A stretch of 64,000 nucleotides of DNA from Sabellastarte sp. h YS-2021 (lineage: Eukaryota > Annelida > Polychaeta > Sabellida > Sabellidae): contig OZ024938.1 of assembly GCA_964017235.1 (NCBI GenBank), positions 63,355,816-63,419,815 on the forward strand. Direction: 5' to 3'. The translations under genes were made by a program, and so were the position numbers. Positions 42,101 to 54,100 of the stretch are shown here, piece after piece. Within the stretch, counting starts at the first letter, position 1, and every line of letters starts with the position of its first letter. The notes below the pieces were generated by a model. It worked only from the letters and a program-made list of their open reading frames with translations. It was not told the origin of the DNA and did not search any database.

Positions 42101-45100
42101 AGCAAGATACCAACTATACACCTTAAATTAAAGAAAAAATTGTAAAGAATTTCTCTGAGTCAATGTCCCACATTTTGATGTTTTAATATCATTAAAACAA
42201 AAGAACATATTCATTAAACCTGTACTTTATGCATACTTTTCAAAAGGTATCTTTAAATCTAAAAGCAACAAGCAATATAGAGGCTGGAAACACATTGTAA
42301 TGAACAACTATCTAGACATTGCAATATGATAATATTTGAAACAATATTGCAGAGAATGAATACACATGAAAGAATCAGGCTTTAAACAATACAAAAACTA
42401 GAATAATATCGAGTTCAAGACACTCGTAGATTTGAACTACTGTAGGGATGTTCAGCTGAACCTTATTTAGTTAAGGAAGTATAAAATCAATACTGGGAGT
42501 TCCAGGTAACAGGGTTAGCCCCTCCAGGTCATGAAACATTTCTCCTTATAAGGAAGTTCTACAAACATGAATTGTACAAAAAGGGGTTAAACTGTTGTAA
42601 ATTTTTCAGTCAAAAGTAAAAATCACAACTAGAAGAAAGTATCCAAAAAACATTAATAAAGGTCTACATTCAACGCCTTTCAAAATCTGTTTAAAGTAGG
42701 CTGAAATTCTATTTTGTCTAAAACACGTATATATACTCAAAATTTATCTGCAAAAACACTTAATAAAAGAAAAATTGTACAATTATTTACAAAAACAAGT
42801 GAAGAAAATGATTGTTGTCTAAAGATTACTTTCTGTAATTTCTGTAACAAATGCACCCTCTCTAAGTATGCACTCCCAACACCTTTTATGACAACCGTCA
42901 GTGACTGAGAGTAAGAAATTAAAGCAAACTGTTTCTGAGCAACAAAAATTCCAGCAAGGTAATGTATAATATGACAGTTTTTCACTATGAATAATATTAT
43001 ATATCAAACATATGTAACAAAATCTTAATAAACCAATTGAAACATTGCAAGGTAGTTGTTTACGTTTAGTTTAAAAAGTGCTTTTTGTTGTTAAAACTGT
43101 CCCTTACTGTAAAAAAAAAATTCATTATCCCTGGGTAGTTTTTTTACAGAAATTATGTTAAGTTCAAGCATTAAACTATGAATAATATGGAAAACTATAA
43201 AGAATTCTGGCATCAGTGAATCTTAGATTATGCTAGTGGTGGTGGACCAATTCACGCCCGTGTACCTATTCACGCCCACCCTCAATTTTCTCAGAGATTT
43301 TTTATAATTTTTCATAGAAAAAAATGTTTACCACATCATAGATAATTATCAAATTGATCACATACATTAGTAATTAATTGTGTAACTGTGATTGTTTTGA
43401 ATAAATTTAGGTGTGGGTGTGAATAGGTACATGGGCGTGAACTGGTCCATTACCACTACTAATGCTTTGCACTACTTCAACACCTGGAAAAGGCTGCAAA
43501 TGTAAGGATGTAATGTACTGTAGACTCTGCATAGTAAGCAGTTATAAAGGTTGATTCACACGGTCCCAGTATGATGATCCAAATAAGGCCCCAGAAATGG
43601 ACAATCAGTGTTTCAATTTTAACTTGGTCAGAAATCTAGAATAAATGAAACTCAACTGTTATCTGACTGATAATGCCTCATAAACGTAATAATGATCAAT
43701 ATTTCTACTGACAGAACCAAAAATTGAGAAACCATATTATTTTCCAGAGAAAAAAATTGGAATTTCTAAACTAAACATTTAAATTATTTTATTTAACATT
43801 TACATTATTTTCCATTAACTCTAGAGACTTTCTACAAAAAATAGGTCAAAATTGGAAACAGAGAGAAGACTGACTAGTATACAGCGTCTACTGTTAATAT
43901 ATTATGTATTTTGTAGAATACCTGACAAAATGATTTTATCATAACACCATGAGAGGTATTGGGTTGCTGAAAATGGTCAGTAGTCGGATTTATTAATTAC
44001 AAAGGTCAAGGTTGTTTTGAGACTATCAGTGTGTATTTCCCACACACTGTTATGGACTGGATTTGAACCCACCAACACAGAGATTAGAATCAAGTGATGG
44101 GTTTTCATGTTTGCTGAACTGTCAGTTCAAATCATTTGATTCATGATACATTATTACTAGCTGAGCGTGCATTACTAGGAGATTATAAGTGCAGAATCGA
44201 GTCTTTGAAAACACAGTATTTTATTGCTAGCCAGTCCGCGGTCCAATAATGAGGATTACTGACTGGGCTCTGACGTCACCAAGTATTTGTTTACAAATTT
44301 TATACTCTCACTTGAAATTTTTAACTTACAATATCTCTCTTATTACTGCACGGATTTTGACCATACATGATTTTGACCATACAAAAACGAGCAAAAGCAG
44401 TATAAAAATATTTTTCCAATGATATACAGAATGCTTTAGTAGGTTAACTGTTTATTATGAAAAATAGGCCCTTGTTTACGGAAAAAGAAAAACATCCAAG
44501 AACCATTTCAAAATAAAACGTCATGACGTGTTTTTATTAGCCTCTACTTATATGATGTCACAGTATTATATACATGTCTTTGACTAGCACAACGTCCAGT
44601 TATATAAAATTCAGCTAAAAGTAAATAGTAATAATGTAATTTTTATGGGCACTAATGGATGTGTCAGGCCGATAATTATTGATGGCGGTTCATTTCTACA
44701 GCATATTGCCCTACAAAATTACATTAGAGTAAGAAATCTAAAATTCGCCACATATCTGAAATTCGCCACATGTGAAAATACTGATAAAATAAATGAATTG
44801 TGGTGAGATTTGTTTACTGTATAGTAAATTAAGGCTTTTTGAACTGAAAAATACCAATTTTTAGACAAAATCATCATTTTCTTCATAAAATTAACTAAGG
44901 TTTTAGAGGTGGCGAATTTTAGATTCCTGGCGAATTTTAGATTTCTTACTCTACTGTACTATTATTAAATAAGATTCCATTTCAAGTTAACAGCTGGTAC
45001 ACAGGTGGTTCCAAGATGCAAAGTTTTAACTATATGTATCCTTTAACAATTGTTTTCTAGTTTCAAATGCAAGCAAGTTACACATGAAAACATACACCTT

Positions 45101-48100
45101 GACGAAAACACCTTGATGAATATTCCACAATAATTTTGTCAAATTAAAATTTGGATAAAACTGGTTTTTGAACAAAGACAATACATCCATCAATATAGTT
45201 GTCCAAATATACTACAGCATTACAGCATATAAAAAACAAGAGAAATAATTAAGTATTTGGCTCCTTTGTCTTCCCCTGTAAAACAAAAATACTGAAAACA
45301 TTTTTAAAGGGACAAATGGAAAAGTGATCAATGAAACTTGTACAATTCTTGTAAAACTGGTATAATTATATTGCAAAATTGTTCATCCAAAAAAAGAACT
45401 TGGTTTGAAATAGTGCAAAGATAATAAAAATATATCAACAACATGCCTTTTTATGCATCAAAATTTGAAAAACATTCCAAAATCTTGCCATGAAAACATT
45501 TCACACAACACAGTGGGATGACTTTGACAATCTACTACATCTGCTGTTGTTTTTACCAATACTAATGCATCTCCATACGGCAACTTGGACTTCTTTTTGT
45601 CTTTTTTATCGAGAGTGTGGTCACTTAAAATATTGGACCGTCTCTTGCTCGGGGCTACACGCCGAATTTCTCTCTAACAGCAAACAAATTCAAATACATA
45701 TTTAGTATGAACTAACTGCTCCAGCAATTCTGATTGGCTAAGAAATATATTTAAAGATATTCCAACCTAGTCACAATCTCTTCAGCTTGTTTGTTAAATA
45801 ACTATATTTTTCATAGAATTATACTAGCAGCTGAGGTCGTAACAGTACATTTTATGGCATAACCTAGTAATTGCATATTACCATAACTACATGGGTTATC
45901 ATAAAGTGGGTCAATTCATGAAGTGGGTCGATTTTTCAAGAATTTCTACCAAAACAAAAGTATGCTTCATTCCTGTGTCATGAAATTATTGGAAAAGTTT
46001 CACAGTACATAGCTACATTACAAAAGATCAGATCTGGATGTTTTGATGTCTATTAAATTTGATAATTTAAATTATTAAACTGAATTTTTTTCCCCTTCTC
46101 ATGGGAGGGAGGGGCCTGACTGGAATTCCATCAGGACACACTCACAAACCAAATGTACTGATCATGAGTTTATTGCCATTTTCCTTCTGGTAAACATTTT
46201 TGTGAACTTTTAAATATAATAAATCCAAGAAACATAATGATCTAGTCAAAATATGAATATAGGAGAGGTGTGTTTTACTAAAACATCGACCCACTTCATG
46301 AATGTCTGGTGAAGTTATGTTTTAAAAAGTTTGTGCAAGTTTACAATTGACAGAAGCAAGTTATGAAAAAATGTTTACATAATGTCGCTGCCATCACTTT
46401 CTTCTGTACATCTGCAAATATAGTGCTTCTAGCTAATTTAGTTTTTTACAATTCCTGAAAAATCCACCTACTTCATGCTAACCCATATAATGAAATTGAA
46501 TTTGTAAAAAAAAAAAAAAAAAAAAATCACATAAAATGGTTGTCACCAAAAATCCATTGTCTGAATATAGTCTGAAAATGAGAGAATGCACATTAGTATC
46601 ATTAAGCATTCCGATGTATTCTTTTATTACTGTATTTTTATGCAGGCTGTTAGTATTGAACAAGTGTTAACCATACAGCTAAAGAAGGGTTAGTACCACT
46701 ATCTGTTATCACCAGAATTCATCAAAAAGGCAGAGGACAGGACTCTAGCACGTTAATCTATGTACATGAATAATTTGTACAATTTTGGCATTATAATCTC
46801 TCAGCTAGACTGTAGACTGAAGTGGGTGCTAATTAGGTCATGTGGATGGTTGGGATTAATAAATTATAAACTAGCCCACTGATGCATGTTAACTAATATC
46901 TGGCTAATAATATATATTAATCAGTAGTACAGTGCTAACTTCTAAAACTTAACCAAATAAAGAATCTTCTACAGAGATTTTATGACAGTTAGTTGAATTA
47001 TACAACAAGTTTACAAACCTTTACTCAGCCATTTTGAAAATGGCAGTTTTTGGAATTAAATGTTATCCTCAAGGTTTAAAGCACTTAGTGGTGTCAGTAC
47101 ATTTACAAAATAGGAATGTTAACTGAATTATCAATTTTTCACACAAATCTAAGCTAGCCTTGAATAATTAAATGTATGGCTGATTGTGTGGGACAGTTTA
47201 CCTGATAAATATCCTCCAGGTTTTGGGTTATCAGTGGCGTCTGCACATTCACAAAGTCCATTGCATCCTGTACTGACACCAGGAAGGTGTCCCACATGGC
47301 GAGCACGTTCTCCTCCAATTTCTCTTCATGTGGCTCCAACTGGCGGTAACTCATCCGGATCACCTGCAGGGAGCATAAATTAATTCAGTTAACACTGAGG
47401 CAGACATTATTTCAATTAAACATGGAAACATAAAATATGTCAGTTAACATGGAAGTATAAATCATTTAATTAATTTAATTTATTCTAAAATTAGTAGTAC
47501 ACAGCTTACAATGTTATAAACAAAAGATTACATTAACATGCAGATCAAACAAATTTATAAATGAGTAAATTTCCAAAATATTGACCTGGTCAATGGAAAG
47601 AAAAATCTGGATTAGATAGGACAAGGTGAAAATAAGTTACAGACATACTATTTTGTATTTCAAAAATTCAATTAAAGGTTTGGTTTAAAATTATCTATGG
47701 TGCCATAAAATTTCATGATAAAAATAAAATTCCAGAAGCTATTTTGGAAAGATACAGTCTTAATTGTTAATCTATTGGAAAATTTACAAATAGTTAACAC
47801 ACATTACAAGTCATATAAAAAAAGCCAATAAAAAAAATATCAAAGATTAACTGATTAATTATGTTCTAATAATTTTAATTTGTGAATAAATTCACTACAA
47901 AGAATGTTACTGAAGGAATTAGCTGGATTAATGTACTTGACTAGAATTACTCCAAAGTCCTGGTAAACAACTCATTACTCACAAACAACATACAGACATT
48001 GATAGAATAACCATTTACAAAATGGTGGAGATAAAATTAATGTAGAAAAACATATATCAGAAGTGCAGTCAAAATATTTAATGGTAGTTGTGACAATATA

Positions 48101-51100
48101 ATTAGCTGGGAGAGAAGGTCCTTGGTGGCCTAGTAGTTAGCAATCTAATTACAGGCTGCCACCTCTGTGGGTTCGACTCCCACAAGTGGCAATGCTGAGG
48201 ACCTGTCCCAATATGACCCTTCGCTGTTGAACGGGACGTAAAACCCTAACTTTGACTTTAGCTGGGAGAGATTTCTAGAGCATTCTATGCATTTTTTTTC
48301 TTCCTGGAAATGTATTGAGCTGTTTACATTTCTCTCTAGAACATTCTGGACACCAGAGCAGTATATAAAGGGTGGAAAGCCTGACCACATTCAGTGCTGA
48401 ATTGGTGTGCTATATGGACAGAGGTGTCTGAATTTGCTATATTGTGGATTAATTTATGTGTGTGTCAAGTGGCTACAAACTGCTTTTTATATACAATTTG
48501 TAGTAAACTCTTTTTGGAGTGAACTGGATATAGTGGTTGGAACTCCCAGAGAGTGAATTTGCTGAATTTCAGATATTGTTCGCATATTGGAGTTAACATT
48601 ATGGTGGGGAAACATAGTGAACATCTGGACACAGAAATTTGGCGTCAGTGGACACTGAACCAATCACATGACTGATTGCAGGGGACAAACTTGTTTAATT
48701 GTTAATTAGGTGGATATGCCTGTGGTCAGGTCAGATTGGTTTTATTATATATTTTTTATTACTTTGTTAACCATCATAGTATCTCAGGTGCCTGTAATTA
48801 TTATTTTGATTGTTAAATAAATTTAAGAAAAACTTTATGTTTTCCTGTTCCTACTTGAAGGCAACCAGTAATGCTATCACGCTTGCCCCATTGACCATAC
48901 CAATGGCACATTGGCATTACAACATTGTGTCTTAACACCATGATGTTAACAGAATGTCAATACTCCCATCAACAACAATTGCAAACATTCAAATCTTCCC
49001 CCAAAGTATAACACACATCTATTTCCACCACATAAAATTACACAATTGTGTTAACCAAAACATAAAATCATGACATCCACTGAAAAATACACATAAAGTT
49101 TGTACTCCCACACCAAACACCACAATCCCACCCAAATATAAACACATGCACTTATTCTGACGAGCATGAACACATGTACTAGTGCCCAAAAGTAACATAA
49201 TTATTCCTGTAAAAATACAACGATTAAGCCCAGATATAATGACAATTACATTCACCAAAAAATTACACACTTTTTTTCCACTGGAAATAACACAGTCCCA
49301 CCAAGACAAATGTAAAAACACATATAAGACAGAACAGCCACATGAAGACATTTGTGCAGAGGGGGTATGTACACTTACCGGATCAGTTAATACTGGCAGA
49401 CAAACTGTTCTATAGATCTAAGCAGCAAGAATGAATCAAGGATCAGAGGAAGAATTGAGATATTGATTGATACTGTAGAACCTCTATTTACTGACTGATT
49501 TTTAAAAAAATTTTTATTGATTTACTTGGATAACTTAATCCATTTAAGACGTTCTCAAAATTTCCTTCGGGTGCAAGATGGGAGGTGTAAAGTTAACAAA
49601 TCTTATTTCTATTTAAATCTCTAACTTGAAATTAGGTATTTTGCTGTGGTGAGTAATGTGGAATGTTTTAGCCACATTAGCAGTGAGAAATCTAATGAGC
49701 GTGATCCATTCAATTAGCTGGGACAGTGGTTACAATTTAAAACATAAATGAAGTAGACACGTCAGTTGAAAATATAGAATATTGGAGAAAAACTAGTTTA
49801 TGTGACAATTCCCACTGGGTGATAATTGAGTGTACATGTGACCACTTTGAAACTTGTAAATGACATGGGCATGTTGACAAACTTTATCGACTGACCAATC
49901 ATCATTTGCCAAAATAAAACATATTATGCATGTAATTATTTTAAAACTCAGACAGGGTTTTTACATTAACATGTACCTTGCATTAATTGCAAATGGCAAC
50001 ATTTGTATTCATGATAAATCTTTTACTTAAAAGTAAAATTATTTGAAAAATATATTATTCAGAAAATAGAGGTTCTGACATATAAGAACTGATTAATAAG
50101 AAAGAAAGCAAAACATAATTTATGTGTAATTACTCGATTAAGGTGCAGGAAATCTATACGAAAGAGTACTTCAATTAAAGAATCACAAAAGAAGTAAAAA
50201 AAAAAACATTGGAAAATTATTCCAGTGTGAATGGAACTTAAGCTCTTATTATTACTAATTAATTCACATAACACTAACAGACATCTTATCCACTTTAACA
50301 ATTACTTAATCTAATTTTCCATTATTAAACAAGAGTAATTATATACATAGAATCACTTAAAAGCATTTTTTAAATATTGAAAAATATTGTGTGGATGACT
50401 AATATAATTAAAATATTGTGCGGATGACTAATAATAATTATAAACTAACAAAAGAATAACTGGTTCTCAGAATTAGGATTGTGTCAATAAATAAAGTTGT
50501 AGGTGTTGAATCAATAGCAAATCTAAAGATTATAATTTAGTACAAGACAGAGAACACTATAATTTGTTTAATAACTATCTAGCCAATACAATAATAAAAT
50601 TAAAGGAAGTTTAAAACCATGCTAATCTATGTTGCAAGTATATAATGTTTTATATTAGTACATTTTAATGTATGAAAATATCACAAAATGAGAAATATCT
50701 GCCAGGGGTGTCTCCACTGGTGAATTGCAAATACTGTGGTGACTTTAATTACTCTCTATATATTAATTAATTGGTGATTGGAATTAAAATAAGTTTTATG
50801 CATGTTGAAAAATAAAATCCTATACTGCATATGCATTTCATTAAATGTACCATGATCATACATGAGAAATAATTTTAAACAAGAATTATCATTCGGATAT
50901 ATTGATATATTTTGAGGTTAATGAACTTTAGTTTTACTTTACAAATATATAGCAAAAAATATGTGAGATCTTTCATCACCAAATTTAAAGGTGCTTCCTT
51001 ATTTTTGATGAATTATCAGAAAGCCTAAAAAGCTGAAAAGCCTACTGGTTTCTCTAACTCGTTTTTACATGTTCTTTGCAGATTTCGTTGTTTCTGTCAT

Positions 51101-54100
51101 AACAAAAACAAAAGGCATAATATCAGTTAAGTATCCAATATCTACCTCAAATAGGGACTTGATGTACTCCATCCTCTCCTGAAACACCCTCTGGTTCCTC
51201 TTGTACTGCGCCACATTCTTTGCATAGTCAGCAAACCCACCAATGTCAGTCTGCTTGTTACGCATGTTCTGAAAACAAAAAAATATATAAAAAGCGATAC
51301 AGGCATATTCAGATTTAAAGTACCGTAGACCTTGCATTAGTCAAACCAGTGTAAATCAAAGTTCATTTCTAGTGGTTGCCGATTCCCAGTATCAGAAAAA
51401 ACTGTACAATTTGTAGGTACAATTTGAAGATAACCATTTCTGGTCCCAGAAGCTGTGCATAAATGTTTTGAATACAACATAAATTAGAAATAAGACACGC
51501 TGTTTAAAGTGGGTTTAAAGACAATTAATAGAAAGGCACAGAAAACACAAGGCCAAAAGGGGCTTTGCTCTACTAGCGCGTGTCACAAAGACATCAGAGA
51601 CACGAGTAGTGCACTGAGGTGGTTACTTATCCAAGTACTAACATAGCCCATTGCTGCTTAACTTCAGTGAAGAGACAGATACTCATCACGCTGTGCCACA
51701 ATTCATGAAAGTCCAGTCAAAAAAAAAAAAAAAAAAATGAAAAAAAAAGAAAAAAAAAAGAAGTGATCTCTAGAAGGACGAGCCTCGCTAGAGCTTGCAC
51801 TTAAAGACATTACCATGTGTGAAATGCTCCCTGTGAACAAAGTCATAAAGTACAACTGGTAAACCTAAGTGTTATGATATCTACAATACACTTCCTTTAA
51901 ATCAGCGGAGCCAAAGTGGTGAGTAATTTTTAAAGATTTCACCATGGCAACGGCATGCTCAGTTTCCAGTTCCTTTACTATTTTGACTTCCCCTAACACG
52001 ATGACAGTCTGTTGCAGGTTTAAAAGGGGTTGACACACCCATTTATACTGGAAGGTGACAAGTGTACACTATGCCAAGGGGGCAGTCTTCAGGACTATTG
52101 TGTAGGATCGAAAGCAAGACCTTTTAACCTTAAGTCCAGCACTCAAACCAATGGGTCACAAAGAACACATTACAGGGATACACTTCTAGTTTATATCTAA
52201 CTTCCAGTGATGCTATCAAAATGCAGCATATTTACTGTGTGAAACAAAAATTTGACTGGTATCTGAAAAGATTTGCTGTGAGGTTTTTTTTTTTTTTTTT
52301 GATAGTGCATTTTATCAAATGGTGGATTTTACACTCACAAGAATGTCCAGATTGTTTTCCTTTAACTACTGTATTATGCTACCTGGGTATATAAAAATGT
52401 TAAAGTCATTACTTCATGTAAGACTCACCAGTAAGATCACCTATTATTAGAATTGCACCAGAAGATGCAATCTTAACAGAGAGATTTTAACACATGTCAG
52501 ACTAAAATATTCCAAAAAGACAAGCTTTCTTAAGAATGCCTCATATTTCAAAGTAAAGAGACACTTCCCATTTCTCTAATGTGAAATAAAGTCCATAAGT
52601 TTTAATCTAAGTCTGAATGCCATCTTTGAATTGTGACCCCACAAGTCAAAGTAACAGAAATATACCATTCTTTATCCTTGAATTATTACTTCACCAAAAC
52701 AATTGCAAAAGTTTACGCAACTATAGCTATCCACATTATCTTCAAAGGCTCTGAAGATTTGAGGAATAGCCCTGAAAATGATGGGCTTCAATCAGTAGTT
52801 AATATATACATTTTTACCTCTAGCGTTTCTTTCATCTCAGTACAGAACTTCTTGGCCAGTCCCAGAGCTTCGTCCACAACAAAGGAGCAGAGCTCCTCGT
52901 AGATTTCATTCAACTTGGGCACCAGGTAACCGGGCACACCTGAGCAATCCAGGTAAAACAGTCCATTGTCTGTGATGTAGTTCAGGTCATACTGACGCAC
53001 CTTCTCAGTCCACTGTCGAATCTCACTCAGTTTTTGCTGAACAAATAATATCCAAAAATGAGTGGATACACTGTTTATCGTAATCGTCAATATATTTATT
53101 GTTTTGGGAGTGAGTTGCTGATACACATGTACAATGCATATATCAATATAAAGATTCTGTATCACTTAAAAGTGACACTAAGTCTAAAAATATTTGAAAT
53201 AATCCCTACAACTGAAGAACTTATAACTGTTTATCTCACATTTTTGCAGACTTTAATGCGTTTTTTGGTCAGAATCACCATATTTTGTTCTGATGAACTT
53301 TGCTGTTTGTGGGCCTATTTTCACATTCAATATTGTTGTCTACACATGTACCCACTATTTATCAGTGGCAGTAAATTGGTACCCTGACAATAACAGGCAG
53401 CACAGTGGAAAGAAGTTGAAACAATTTGGCTTTGCAATTACTCCATACCTCAATGAGAAAGCCGGAGGATCCTCTCCACTTGAGTACAGTCTCGCCAGTA
53501 AACCAGTTGTTACAGAAGAGGAAGATCTCGTTCAGCCAGGCGTTTCTATGGCAATACTCGTCAATCTCTGAGATTGCATCACCAAGCATTTTCTGCTGTA
53601 CAGTCATTGCAGCCTTGTATGCTTCACTAGAGGGGTACAAAGTGAAGTCAATTTATAATCAGGTTTTAAATATTGTTCTAATTAGCTTTTGTTTATTTTT
53701 TTTTCTGGCACTCAAACCTCATGTCACAGTATCCCCCATAACTTCCCCCAACAACTTGTATCTCACTGGGTAAAAAATATGGATTACTCAGGCCTACTTT
53801 GCTACCAAAGTCACAGTTCCCCATCTGACGATGGACAACTGGGAGACTTGGCAGTAAAATGCTTGCAAATACTCAGTGATTTGCAGTACAGAGTCTTGGT
53901 CAACTACTAAACTCACATTCACCCCAAATACACAAATACATTTATATATACAGCACCCCCACCCCCACCCCCCAAAAAAAAAGAGAAAAAAAGTCATTTC
54001 CTACTGTTTTCACATATTTATAATAATGTGAAGTTGTAAAAATATGAGAAGAAAAAATGAAGCTCGACAGTTGCCTCATTCAATGCCCCAAAAACAAACT

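Larger units (their letters stand above)
40788..47201. other. Intron 15 (6414 bp): element-rich, no other gene
   Basis: Contains the 5S-derived SINE at 41441, the inverted-repeat elements at 43236 and 45890, a possible pogo-like pair near 43514-43891, a possible SINE near 44036-44150 and the 225-bp MITE at 44727. The plus-strand ORFs here are short and show no family signature. Confidence 0.6.

Noticed and set aside
48116-48257. Functional tRNA gene
   Set aside because: A and B boxes are present, but no cloverleaf stems and the element continues with a SINE body inside a target duplication.
49019-49415. Overlapping 110- and 77-codon ORFs on opposite strands
   Set aside because: Low-complexity CACA/TGTG-rich intron giving Cys/Val/Phe-rich translations; no domain pattern.
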